Source of the DNA: Chrysoperla carnea
Taxonomy: Eukaryota > Arthropoda > Insecta > Neuroptera > Chrysopidae
NCBI RefSeq assembly: GCF_905475395.1
Contig: NC_058339.1
Location: forward strand, 48,431,172-48,495,171
Reading direction: 5' to 3'
DNA length: 64,000 nt
The notes beneath the pieces were generated by a model that was not told the origin of the DNA, searched no databases, and saw only the letters and a program-made list of their open reading frames with translations. A program made the translations under genes and the position numbers. Shown here piece by piece: positions 37,641 through 49,855 of the stretch. Each line of letters starts with the position of its first letter. Within the stretch, counting starts at the first letter, position 1.

Positions 37641-40600
37641 ACGCCTATAACTTCAAACTAAATAGTATTATATCACTATATTAATAAAATTAAAGTGTCT
37701 ACTTGTCTATCTGCCTATATGTTTGCGCTTCTATTCAAGGGGCTAATCTGATTTCAATAAAGATTGCATTCTACTTGTCACAAGTAAAACTGTACAAAAA
37801 TAAGCAACTCTTATCCCTTATAAATGAATAAACCAACGAATTATTGATTTCACCTACAACGAATTATTAATTATGCTAATTTAGCTACTCATACGATTAC
37901 TTCGATTAGTTGCCAATAATTTACAATTTATCTAGAATTTCTGAATAGAAAAAGTCCAGCATTGTGTTTAAACTGTTTTGACTATAATTGAAACACAATT
38001 AATTCCTATATGTTGCAGTCCTGTGATAATTACGATAATAACCATAATCAAACCATAGTGAGTTCACCAAAATTAAAATACCTTGGTATAAATAAGAATT
38101 AAACAAAAAGTTATCAAAATTCCAAATTTAGTATTTCCTTTCCTAAAAATTTTCTTATATAACGGCGATTTGACTGCAAAAATAATGTATTGGCTTCCGC
38201 ATAGAATCAACGTGAATAAAATGATTTTAATTTTTTGATAATAATTTAAATTAATTTAAAACAAACCTAAAGTTCAGGTAAGATGTTTATATTAATTATT
38301 TTCAATTAAGATAAAATAAAATGGACCAATTACGTATATTTTTTTCTTATTGAACACTAAAATGGTTTGAAAAATTTGTTGCTTACGAAGTGTTAATAAC
38401 GTCAATTATAATTTTCCCAGCTAAAACGACATGAAAAGCAATTTATATAAAAATTGTCTTAAAATGAATTTAAAATTTTTTTTAAATCAGCAATTTTGGA
38501 ATATAGCAAATATATGTATGTGGACACTAGTTTTATGTTTCACGCCGTAGAAATTAATTTTCGTACTGATTCCAAGAATAGTTTATACTCAAAGTTTCAC
38601 ATTTTCGAGTTGCCATCTTCGTGCCAACCGAAATCATATTCAAATATTTACCACATACACTCCTGCAAATTGTTTCGGGAATGGTACTAGGTACTAAGTC
38701 AAACTAGATACATCTTGTTTGGCAAGATTACCTTATGGCTTATATCTTTCAAAAGTTTCATTTTGATCTTTGTACGTATGTCAATTGAACAGTTTACACC
38801 ACATATTAAATTGTTAGTTACAACAAGCAGTTCACAAAATCTCGTATTCATAAAATACAAAAAACAAAAATTTCTAAAAAATAAATAAAAAAAACCACCA
38901 AAAATATTCCATTATCTTTCAACTAATCTAAAAACCAAAAAAATATTTCTTGATACAAATAATTTTTTTCGGTTATTGAAATATACATAATCACTGACCT
39001 TACACAATATAATCTACAAAAAAAAAAGTGTACAACACACAGAAACCTAACTGGTCAGAAGAGAAATATAATAATTATATTGACGGAACTTTTTGAATTT
39101 ATTTCAAGTGTTTATTATCATTATTATATTACATTATACATTTATTTAATCTAATATATAGTATGTTTTATAAATGTTCATACATACATAATAAATATGA
39201 TTTTGGTGGAAGCGATGGGAGCATTGAGTTTGATACGGAGTATTAGAAAAGTACCGGAACAGCAGACCAACTTTGAAATTCAAAAATTATATTTCTATAA
39301 AGATAGATAATTTATCTTTTTGTTATGAGGATTAAAATAAAAAACTTATTCTACACAAAAATCGAAAGAATTTCGAGTTTAGTGTCTGCCCAATATATTG
39401 ATTTCTCGAAATCATATTTCGAACAAAAGTTGTTGGATTTTTTTATGAAGAACAACTTCGTAGTGTAGGAGGTTAGATTTAAACGTGTAGACGAGAATAA
39501 TTCAAACTTTTCAATTAAGTGGACAATAAATTGATCATATATATGTTCAACACCATTTACGATTAATCTATCATGCTTGGCTCTTTAGGAAATCTTCGAG
39601 AAACCAATCCATCACTCAGCACATGGCATGATGGACCCCTTGTACGTTCTAAGTAGCAGGTATTCTAATATCCATAACTTTAAAAATTGATTGCTTACGG
39701 TTGAATTAGGTATCAAACTTTTTAGCGGTTCCTTGGGAAACATTCTCGTCACCTAGCAAATTATTATGTTTTCCTTGGAAGATATCATAACTTCTTCAAA
39801 ACAAAAAGTGTTTCATCGAAATTTTATCGAACTATAATCACCTCATTTGCACAAGTTTGCATGCGCAAATTGTTTTTTTCCAAATTGTCTGTACCTGCAG
39901 AGCCAGTCTTACACTTATAGACAATTTTTTATCAAGCTGAATTTCTAATATTCACATATTCTAGACTGAGGAGTTGCTTTTTTTATGAAAATTGGAGAGG
40001 ATCCTGTCGCGACTAGAAGATCAGCATCTAAAAAAAGTTACAATTAACTTATAATATATTGTCTGCCAGATTTTCATATAGATTTCTACTTCTTTTCCCC
40101 TGTACTCGCGCAGTTAAACATTAGAAATTATTGCCTGTCATCAATCTTTTGTCTTTACTTGATTCCGGTATCAATGGTACATTTTAGTTTACCTATGATA
40201 ATTCTGTGGCTTGTAACTAATTTTTCAGATAGCTCAGAAAACTATAAATTGGTTAAAATCTATTCAAAAAATAAAATAACTTAAAACAAAAGCAAAAATC
40301 ATTTCTGACTCTAAAATGAACTATGTGACCGATGACCAACACCATAAAATTGCAATCAATGACGGAACCTATTTTTTTTTAGTTTCGAACTACAGGATTT
40401 TTGCATTGAATTTCAACATCAGTTTCTTAGTTTTTGAATATTGTCTTAAATGAATCAATTTCAAACTTGTGCCATTTAAAATTTTCTATGCTTCATGAAA
40501 CAGAACTCATTACCTTTTTCAGACCTATAATAAACCGGATATCCTTCGCACCAGGCACCCTATACTTTGAGCTCGATTTCTTTATGAGTGAATCTCCATA

Positions 40601-41062
40601 CTACTTTTAATGAAAATTTTCACATATCACATCTCTATTTTCCCAAGAAAAAGACGTATAATTCAAAATATCACTTAATTTGAGATATTTAACGTTTAGA
40701 TATTATCAAAGTAATCCACCATATAAAACTTTCCAGCTCATTAGAAAGTCTTCAAAATATATATAAAAATCATATTTATATAACGTTCACAGAAACAAAA
40801 TTTTTTGCATAGAGACATCATATGTTTTAATTAACATTTTACTTGGTTCAAATAATGATGTGGTCGTGGTACACATGCACGTAAATAGCCCATATCATGA
40901 ATTGTATGCATCACAGCTCTTATGAATAATTACACGAATAAAATTTCAGTTAAGTAGGTAATTAGTAAAAATCAGATTGTAAGAGATTCTGCAGCCCCAA
41001 ATAATATTTACACAAGAGTTGATTTGCAAAATTATGATCGTGACTTCTTGCTCTTACTTATA

Positions 41063-41090
41063 CAGTGGAATCTCGATAGCTCGAACAAAG
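41063..41090 (+). mobile_element. Pogo/Tigger-like terminal repeat relic
   Basis: TACAGTGGAATCTCGATAGC followed by TCGAAC matches the familiar CAGT..AA.CTCGATA..TCGAA end of pogo-type DNA transposons next to a TA dinucleotide. The reverse-complement end was not found downstream, apart from a weak AAAAGTTCGATAAAA near 41400. Next to it is an 18 bp direct duplication (ACTTCCAGACTTTAAACT) at about 41166-41202. Confidence 0.4.
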
Positions 41091-41779
41091 AAAATTTGCA
41101 TTTTCGTGCATTTTGCAAGAAAATGCAAAAAAGTTCGAGGGGTATGTGTTTTCAACATAATAAATACTTCCAGACTTTAAACTACTTCCAGACTTTAAAC
41201 TACGACTACGACTTACAGAGTCTGCTTTTGGAAATTCGAGTAGAAATATGTTCTATTAATCCATCGCTTGGAAATAGCATTTTGTTCGTGTTTGACACTT
41301 TTATTTGCCAGACCATATATAAAATTATACATGATAACTTGTCAAATAAATAATTATGTCTACTTGGTTAATGTCGACCTCAAAAGAAATTGTTTTCTGA
41401 AAAGTTCGATAAAATAAATAATAAATAAACATAAAAATAAATAATAAATAAATAAAAACTTATAAAATAAAAATATACCTTAAACTTAGTTATGATTGAT
41501 TGAAAGTGATTTTAGTTTTGGTGGAAGAATCGGGAAATTAAATGAGATATTGTGATTATAACATGTAGTTACAGTTCCCTGCGCTCCTTTTTTTGTTGAT
41601 ATCTCAACTTTTGCACATACTAAACTATATTTGATATTAGATGATACTCAGATGAAATATTTTACTTAGGAAAATAAACAAATACATTTTCTTATGAAAA
41701 TTTGATTTTATTCAGATTGCTTCAAAAGTTAGACCGTAAGTAGACTTTCTGTTTTCTCGAAGGTGGCTGAAATACATTT

Positions 41780-41845
41780 CACCATTGACTAAAATGTTTT
41801 CCTTATCCATTTTTATCACCATTGACTAAATGTTTTCATTATCCA
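41780..41845. repeat. Tandem duplication of about 29 bp
   Basis: CACCATTGACTAAAATGTTT plus TCCTTATCCA (41780-41809) recurs with two differences at 41817-41845, separated by seven bases. Non-coding. Confidence 0.85.
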
Positions 41846-42069
41846 GGGTCCTTATTCTCATTTGACAACTCATTGGCTTTTAGACAATGTCTTTTGTAAA
41901 GTCTACGGTATCTTTAATCTTAATTTCATGGCAGAAATTGAATCTATAATCCAGAAAATTGCATTCTACTTAAAATTCTTAAGCCAATCATATTCTAATA
42001 TTATATCATTGACTTCATTCAGTAAGCATGGAAAAGAGTCTGTAGCCTCCATTACTCAGACATAACAGA

Positions 42070-42532
42070 GGCCACCCACATCATTATTTTTATTCATTAT
42101 TTATTTAAACTACATGCGAATACATACAATTTTTATGATGTGGGTGGAATCGGTTAGTTCGTCCTTATCCAAGCATCGACATTGTGATCAATTTACCGCC
42201 CCATTAATTTTAATTAATCAGTTTTCCGCTGCATGTATTCGAACCTCCAAATCACCGAGTTTAAGTAGTCAAACGGTTAAAGGCGATTGCGCCTTTGCTT
42301 GCTCGGTCACTGGTATAGTTAAATTGTGGGTATTTCAAAAAATGAAAAAGGTATTTGGCCATAATTATGTTAGCCACGGCAAATCCACGCGATTTTCTGT
42401 TTAAAATTGATAGACTTTACTCTTCCAAGCCAGAAGCAAAGAAACGAGGCACTCTTATCTAACATGATCATTCGATCTTAATAACCAATTATCTTCTTTA
42501 TTAATTCGTCAATTATTGAAAGGCCACCCACA
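42070..42532. promoter_or_regulatory. Repeated GGCCACCCACA motif upstream of the small gene
   Basis: GGCCACCCACA occurs at 42070-42080 and 42522-42532. Its core occurs inverted as ATGATGTGGGTGG at 42135-42147, which is an exact inverted repeat of CCACCCACATCAT at 42072-42084. The DNA between is less AT-rich than usual and includes TTAATTTTAATTAATCAG, a homeodomain/POU-type AT motif. It lies 0.7-1.2 kb upstream of the ORF at 43247, so a cis-regulatory role is possible. The 96-codon open frame at 42114-42404 inside it looks non-coding. Confidence 0.3.
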
Positions 42533-42715
42533 CTATTATTGAAATTGGCTCTTGTTTAACATCTACGGATAATCATATAAACATTTTGCATTAAAACAAA
42601 TCTACTGTTTGGTTATTGTTATTATTTGAATAAAATGCAGATTTGTTGAATTCATTGTTATAATAATAATAATAATAATGATTATGATATAAACACTATG
42701 TATAATATTATAGAG

Positions 42716-42775
42716 AAAGGGGGCACCGTCAGGCGGAGCGGAGCTGAGCTGTCACTCGTAACCCACTGGCCGATT
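42716..42775 (+). promoter_or_regulatory. GC-rich block, candidate promoter or 5' UTR start
   Basis: GGGGGCACCGTCAGGCGGAG and CGGAGCTGAGCTGTCACTCG form the most GC-rich stretch in the window, with several CpG. It is flanked by AATAAT and TATATA microsatellites. It lies about 480 bp upstream of the ORF at 43247. A promoter-proximal or 5' UTR role is inferred from position and composition; no clear TATA/Inr pair is asserted. Confidence 0.35.
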
Positions 42776-43004
42776 CACACATGCATATATATATATATAT
42801 ACACATTTATAATGTATATTATTGTGTTTGATTGTATATGTGTGTGTGTTATAATGTAGTGTTTGTTGGTGCACCATACACCTTCTTTTTAATACACAGA
42901 CTTTAAACTTCTTTAACAAAACAGCTAAATGAGTTTGTATTTGTTACTAGTATAGTGTTGTTATTATTTGTTGGGGCCCTAGTTGTTGACGACGACATCG
43001 GATT

Positions 43005-43049
43005 ATGAATCGTATTCTCATTGTGTCGTCACATCAAGGTGCTCATTAA
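43005..43049 (+). CDS. Putative upstream ORF in the 5' leader of the 43247 gene
   Basis: ATG at 43005 opens MNRILIVSSHQGAH and stops at TAA 43047-43049, about 200 bases before the main start. If this segment is transcribed leader it would be a small upstream ORF that could lower initiation at 43247. Nothing shows translation, and a second short frame begins at ATGAGTTTG near 42930. Confidence 0.2.
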   Translation: MNRILIVSSHQGAH

Positions 43050-43246
43050 TATTATTTAATATATACACACACTCAAAAAAAAAAAAAAAAAACTATGCAA
43101 TCATAAAACAAACGTAAAAAATCTAAAAACAAAAAACTATCTCAAATCATTTAGTTTTATTTATAAAGTGTCAAACGTTCATTTGTTTGTATTGTAACAC
43201 CTTTTGTTTATCCGATCAATTTAACCATATTTTAATATAAATCAAA

Positions 43247-43507
43247 ATGCCAGAGTGTTGTAAAAATTGTACGGGACGTGACGCAAATAATAATACGTGT
43301 GTGGGTGGTGCTTATGGTGGTGGTAACTCAAATCATACTTCATCATCCGCATGTAATAGTGGAGGAAACGGAAATGGTGGTTCATCATCTCAATGTAATG
43401 CTGCTCGACATATACAAGTTACCGCCAAAGTGATGTTTGGTTCAGTGCAAGCTATATCACATATGAAAATGGCTGAGAAGGCGGCACGTGAAAATAAACG
43501 AACGTAA
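43247..43507 (+). CDS. Small Cys/Gly/Asn/Ser-rich protein or first coding exon, unknown function
   Basis: An 86-codon frame starts with ATCAAAATG, a strong insect start context, and has codon-like composition unlike the AT-rich surroundings. Residues 1-18 are Cys-rich (MPECCKNC...C), and clustered Cys near the N-terminus could be lipid-modified or bind metal. Residues 19-53 are a low-complexity Gly/Asn/Ser region. Residues 54-86 look ordered and helical with a basic end (HIQVTAKVMFGSVQAISHMK, then MAEKAARENKRT). The frame stops at TAA 43505-43507. The sequence AAC|GTAACC at the very end could be a weak splice donor, in which case this is only an N-terminal exon. No signal peptide or membrane segment. 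I do not recognise the family. Confidence 0.6.
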   Translation: MPECCKNCTGRDANNNTCVGGAYGGGNSNHTSSSACNSGGNGNGGSSSQCNAARHIQVTAKVMFGSVQAISHMKMAEKAARENKRT

Positions 43508-44182
43508 CCTTCCCTATATAGGTGAATATTGTTTTTTTTTTTTTTTTAGATTACAAACCTTTTAGAGTGTTATTTTTTTTAAATTAAATTATTTATGTGC
43601 TTTTACTTTTTCGTTATGTTTGTTTTATTTATTGAAAGGTTTTTGGAAATTCAAATTCCGTAACAATAGTGAAATTTTTCGAGCAATGCCTTATTTCCAC
43701 TACTGCCCACTTGTACATTGCCTATGAAGAGATATCTGAAGGTACAAAAAACACAAAAGATAATTTCGCATAAAATATGCTTGTATGGAATTTATTAACT
43801 TACAAGATGATTTACTTCAAAACTTCAATAGTTTTTCAAAAAATAAATTAAAAGAAAAAAGTTAAATTTACAATGACTTAAAATACTTGCGGGAATTTTG
43901 TTGACAAAAAATTCTCATAGAAAGCGTTATTTGATCCTGGTTCACATACACTCGTATAGAGTGAGTGGTAATAAAGCAACAGCTTTGATAAGATAATTGA
44001 TGTGGAACAGTTTTTATATGATCAAAATTAATGTTTTGTTTGCAAAAGGTTTAGACCCTCACCACCTGCACAACTTATTTGCCAAACAAATAAGACTTTT
44101 GCCTACAACAACATATACCGGAATTTTTTGTTACACCATAAAATATGTAAATATATTTTTCGAAGGAAAATACAAACTTGGA

Positions 44183-44575
44183 CTAAAAATTAACCTCTCG
44201 TTCTTCCTTGAAAGTAGTCCACTTAAGCTGTGTAAGCAAAACAAAATTTCTGTGCCTACCACGAGAAGGAAAGTGGACGGAAGAGACTATGAGCTTCCTA
44301 CAAGATTTTCTAGTCTGTTCGGATGACTGTAAGCTAAGCATATGAAGGTCGAGAACTATCCACGTGGAAACAAAAACATTGAACCATTTTGGAATTGGTT
44401 GTTGGTTTCCACTGTTTATCTGACAGAGAGTTTTTTTCAAGTTTTTATCGACTTGTATAGCCAGGCAGCTTTTAACGCAATCTATTCTTATATCCACTAA
44501 ATCAGTAGTCTGCAAGCAAGCTAAACAAATGATTGCTGGATGTAATACTTCAAAGTTAATGTGGCTTATTGTCAA
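44183..44575 (-). CDS. Longest open frame of the window, doubtful
   Basis: A 130-codon frame starts at ATG 44575. It lacks low complexity and includes ICLACLQTTDLVDIRIDCVK and KKTLCQINSGNQQPIPKWFN. No domain is recognised, there is no strong start context, and it overlaps a 109-codon open frame on the other strand (43997-44326), so at most one can be real. It may be a stretch of decayed transposon with slightly higher GC. I list it because of its length only. Confidence 0.15.
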   Translation of the reverse strand: MTISHINFEVLHPAIICLACLQTTDLVDIRIDCVKSCLAIQVDKNLKKTLCQINSGNQQPIPKWFNVFVSTWIVLDLHMLSLQSSEQTRKSCRKLIVSSVHFPSRGRHRNFVLLTQLKWTTFKEEREVNF

Positions 44576-45699
44576 GAGCCAGTGGAAATTGTTAAGTTGG
44601 GGAAGTTAAGGTTTACTACAAATTTTAAAGTTATACTCTTCATGTACCTTTCACCCTTCCCCTTCTGGCAAGTGTTCTTATCAGAAGGTATAGTAGAAGG
44701 CAAAGAAGGTGCAGATTGAAGGAGTTAGCTAGAATAGGCTAGAAAATGCCTAAAAAGCTTTACTAATCGAATTTTTACCTCCTCTCTACTGTGACTTAAT
44801 AATAAATTAGAACCAGTTCTTGCTCATATCATTTGCGGTTTTATAGATAAAAATCTTTTAAACTTCAAGAGATGGAAAAGATTTCTACTCCAACGGCCTA
44901 ATGACTCAAATGACTACTTAAACAAATACTTCAACAACAGTAAATTTTGTTTAACCTCGTAAATAAAATAAAGTGAATAAAGTGTATTCAAAAAAGCTCT
45001 TGATATACGTTAACGTATAAATTTTATCATGGTTTACTGTTTTTTATTGAAAGATTTATTTTATGTAAATAAATTGATATGTTTAATTACATTTTAGGAA
45101 GTTTATTTAATTTATAAAAAAAAGGTATTTCGCATCACACTTAACGTGAAAATTGAGACACAGACAAATTCGTGTATCCTTTTTTGAATCATTTAACTTT
45201 TATGAAATACAATGTTTAAATTTAAAAAACTGTATCCTGTAATTACTACCAGTGAAATAGAGAACTATTTAAAAATGTATTTAATAAACAGTACAGAATG
45301 TTAGTCATATTGTTACGCCCAGAATAGGTGAAATATAAACAAAGAAAGGAAAAAATAAGTAAATATACTTTTAAGGTTTCAAAATGAAAAGTAAAAGATA
45401 AATTATTCCGTTATGCCTCACATATTTAAAATATAAAATATTCCTGTATGCCTCCCATATTAAACCTGCCACAAATGCATATTTACAATAGTCAAAAAAA
45501 TTTCGTTATTACTTACACCTCTGAGATATATTTTTTGGTGTACTGTTTATTAAAAACAACATCCAAGCGGAAAAGTATCTGGCCAATTTCAATTCAAAAG
45601 AGAGAACATAAAAACTTGTATACAACATTGACAAAAATTGAAAAAAATCTGTAAAAATAATATTACTTCACTGCGCCTACACCACAAATATGACAATTT

Positions 45700-45990
45700 T
45701 TAACTGAGAAAATCATTTTGCCATACGATAACCGTCTTAAACTTGGTTTAAGGAGAATTTGTAAACGTAAATATATTAAGAAACCATAGTAATTTGCAAC
45801 GAAACTGTTAAAATATGTATGAATGAAGTTAATTGCCAAACATACCCCACTCTTTTGACGGTCTTGTTAAAGTCCATTGTTTTTTTATTACTGTTGTTAC
45901 TTTTTATTACTGATTACTGTTGTTTTTTGAAGATTAAACCCAGTCTATGACTGCCATATTGACCAATTGACGTCATCAGTGACTTTTCCA
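45700..45990 (+). repeat. Dispersed repeat, family B, copy 2
   Basis: It contains AAAATCATTTTGCCATACGA, then AAACTTGGTTTAAGGAG, then AAACCATAGTAATTTGCAAC with ATATGTATGAATGAA, then CCCAGTCTATGACTGCCATA with TTGACC. It matches copy 1 (6598-7030) at both ends and copy 3 (59587-60250) in the middle and right. A local TTTTTATTACT...TGTTGT duplication lies within. Confidence 0.5.
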
Positions 45991-48900
45991 ATACTCGACA
46001 TATCAATCATTAACTATCAAATTTCTCAAATCATCCACCGGAGTAGAACAAAAAATATGTTCGGATAATCACATAAGAAAGAATGATAATTGAAGGGGAT
46101 TAATCTAGTTGTAAATGAAATCCTCTTGGATTAATCCAGCAATGGTCAATTGTTGCAATAAACAACAAATAGCTTCCAATTTTCTCTTATTGTATGTATA
46201 TGATATAACTTGAGTATATAATTCTAGGAATCAAAATCAACATACGCTAAATACACAACTTGAAAGGTCGTCACATATGGCCACCAATGAATGCTTGGTT
46301 TCATTTACTGTTTTATACAAAAGGTTAAAAGTTCGATTACATTTTTAAAATTTTGAAATAGTAAAGATTTTATATATGTATATGCACTTGTAAATATTAG
46401 CCGAAGGTGTTTTTTATTATTATTATATAATTTTGTAATTTGACTTAGTTAATTTTTTTTTTTAATGGTAATATAATTATATAAATTCTTAAAAGAAAGC
46501 TATATTTTTGTGTTGCAATTCTTATATAGTGATTGCATTTAAATATAACGATAGATCTTTTTTCTAGCCTTCACTGTAAAATATTTACACGATACTGAAC
46601 AAAAAGCGCTTTGAGGCGTTGGTATTGATCCAGATGCTGCTAATTTTATTTCGATTCAAGTGTTTATGTACTAGTAGTATGTAGTACATATCTCAAATAA
46701 ATTGAACTAGAAAAATATGCATGTGTTTGCTTGTATTTCGTACAATCTATTTAACAATGTTGCCAGCATGGTAAACGTTTTCTTTTTAGTGTACAAAAGT
46801 CAATCGTTCAAGTTCAAATTGAAGTTTTGTGTGACTTACCTTATATTATCATTGAATCTTTAACTGGAAGTTTAAGTTTGTCGGAAATTTAATAATTCAT
46901 TAATATTTTTTAAGAGCCTCTCTTGGAATTTATTTTTCAAAATTAATAATATAGCAAACAAAATGCCAAAAGTATTTTAATATTTTGCAAGAAAGCGTAT
47001 AAAGCTGCCGTATTTGGTGTTATTTGCAACAAATTAAAAACATGAATGGTCGTAGTCCTTAATTACAAAAAAACATTGACAAAGGGTGTTGAATGGGATT
47101 GGGAAAACGGTAGTTTTTAAATTCTGGGTCTCACATATTTTAAACTGCACGCCTAACCTTAAATTGAGTAACGATTTCTATTATGCCTCTTCTAATACAG
47201 AAATTATCGACTCCCTCACAAAAGTCGACTTTTGTCCTATTAGAATAAGAAAAATAAAAAACATTAATCAATTTTGGGCTTGGGCGAGCTCACTTTAAAA
47301 TTTAACCAGGCCAAAAACTGAAGCGCAGCGTAGATTTAGGCGTAAATTTCTCAATAACACTATTCTCAATGTTGTTTTACTCCCAAAGGGATAGATTTTG
47401 TCTTGTTGGTTCAGTCCAAAAAATAGCATATCTTTATCCTCTATATATATTATAAAATAAAAAATCTTTGAATTTTTTAATTCTTGAAAGACTCTAACAG
47501 TACTTTAAAATTCAACAAAAAATATATAAATTGAAATAATTCTAATCAGAGTTTCGTGGAATATGTATATCTTCATCTTTCTTCTCACAATAGACAGCGC
47601 AAAAATTTAAATTATTCGTAATACTAGTACATAGTACAGTGCGTTTACCCCTCGATTACCTATAAGGATTTCAACGCGAAAAGTGTCGGAACATTAGGGA
47701 GCTAGCACTTTCGAACAGTTATTGTCAAAACGTCCCAGCCGTTAAAATATCTCTGGAGGTTCTAAAATTTCAATTATAGGAAATCAACAGTAAAGCATTA
47801 TCTGATGTTTTAAGTAATAATTAAGTAAATTGATAGAATACTGACATATTAGAAATACAGGCAGTTATTTCTTATTACATTCACTTTTTCAGTAGTGATT
47901 AAATCTCTATTGTTCCGGGAGATACCTTAAAATCACTTGTCTCATCGGTAACCGGTTCAAACTAAATAGTAATGCGGTAATCAAACCCGTAAAATGATGA
48001 AGATGGCAACTCGCCATGAAAAATTTGGATACCAAATTATTTTATTATAAACGCATTTCATAATAAATTAAAAAATAAATATAAAATTATCTGAAAATAA
48101 TAATTGAAAACATGTGTTATGATATAAAAAGTTGCTTATGATTAGTCGCTTTTCTACGAGCGTTTATGCAGTTATATAATCATTTTCAGGCGCACCGTAA
48201 TTTCAATTAAACTGATACTTTTTTTCATAGCCATATATTGGTATTTTACTTAGGCCCTACAAGAATCATTTGCAAAACTAATAGTTCCTAAATTTTTTTT
48301 AAATGTGTTAGATGATCATATCGCAGAAACTGGAACCGCGAAATTTATTCATACCATTTAAGAGGGCTACCTTTTTTTCCAATCGAGTTTGCCTGGCAAT
48401 ATATTTTTTGCTTTACTTATTTGAGAAACCAATGAATCAAGTTGGTACCCTAATTTTGCATTGAAGTTGCCCCTTTCTTCATACTTTCAACAGGTCTCAT
48501 TGGGATGACATTGCCCATTTTTTTAAGGGGTTGGATTGCTGCGTTATTACAAAGGTTTAAGGCGGTTACCGATGAGGCAAGTGATTTTGCAGTCCGTTTC
48601 CATACCATATACACAAAGGAAAAATAAACGTATTGTACGTAGACATACTAATAAGAAACAAATTGACATTCTCATTTGTCTTCTTGATTTCTGAGTGTAC
48701 TCAGATAAATCCTAAATATTCACTTAACATGTGTTTATAATATCATAAAGGTATTTGAAATTATGTATAATATTCAGATTAGTTGCTCATGATAAGAGAT
48801 TACATGGAATGCTATCTTTGTGTATGCATGAAATAGAAGAAGGTAAATGATGAAAATATTCCAAGTGTTTATCTTACAACTTCATATTTTGTTATATAAC

Positions 48901-49855
48901 AGAATTATTATTATTAAACGGAATTTTTGTTATCTAAACATCAAATACTATAACAAAAATGTTATTAAATTGCATCTTTATCGTTTGAGAGAAACAGAGT
49001 AGAAAATAAATCCAGTACTTTAAAACTTGAGAAATAAATCAATGGTCGTAAAGTATAAGTAGCTACTTGTTGACCGGTCAAAACATCAAAATTGATCGGT
49101 TTATGTGGTTTCATCGTAGTGATGTACTTTGTACATACATTCATGAATTATATTGCCAATCCCTGAGTATCAGCATATTTGCGTCCTAACCAGTGCGCTT
49201 AGTGACTGAACCATACAGTTTTAAGGTGATTTTTTGTAGTGAGATTAAATCTTTGCAGCTTTCTTCATTGAATAATAACTATTTTAAGACGGTTTTTTTC
49301 AAAAGCGATATTCAGTTTGAAAAAGATCAAATGTACAGTATAATTAATTCTTTCAACGTTGTGCCATTTCTGGTCTGTTTGTCAGCTTTGTAATTCTCTG
49401 GAAAGACCATTTACCTTGTTATGAACTTGAACTTGAACTTCTCTCATTCTCTTCACTACCACTAGCATTTGTGTGCCTCGGACTTACCTAATGATTCACA
49501 TAATAAAGTAATTGGCACCTTTTATTAAAGAAAATTCATATTTAGGGATGCGATTTTTCTCCTATCTCTCAAATCACTTAGTTGTAATATAATGGAAAGC
49601 CAGTGTAAAAACTCTTTCGAGTTTAACTGCTTTAGTAAAGAGGCTTTAAATATAAGACTTAATCGTTAATATTTATTATATATGTATTATTTCATAAAAT
49701 TGTTTAATTTATTGTTAGCGATTTGGTTTTGACCTCAAAAGAACTATTGTTTGTATCAACTATATAAATATTAAGAATTTATTTAACATGATTGATACAC
49801 TGTACCATAATTAAAATTCAAATCCCACTTAATAATAATTTTATAATTGCTAATA

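Larger units (their letters stand above)
21900..42050. other. Gene-poor interval with scattered repeats
   Basis: About 20 kb without a convincing gene. Listed separately are two exon-like segments, three repeat copies, short tandem duplications and one transposon-end sequence. The stretches 22000-25290, 29110-31250, 33830-37560 and 37650-41060 show only AT-rich sequence and microsatellite-like runs. A purine-rich block (30781-30869) repeats GGGAAGTGG. Confidence 0.5.

Noticed and set aside
42114..42404. 96-codon open frame on the + strand
   Set aside because: It overlaps the repeated GGCCACCCACA region, lacks a start context and has no recognisable domain; its moderate GC is better explained as regulatory DNA.
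42661..42850. AAT, TA and TG microsatellites
   Set aside because: Ordinary simple repeats; noted only because they flank the GC-rich block.
43997..44326. 109-codon open frame on the + strand
   Set aside because: It overlaps a longer frame on the other strand and has no family resemblance; chance frames are expected at this length in 64 kb.
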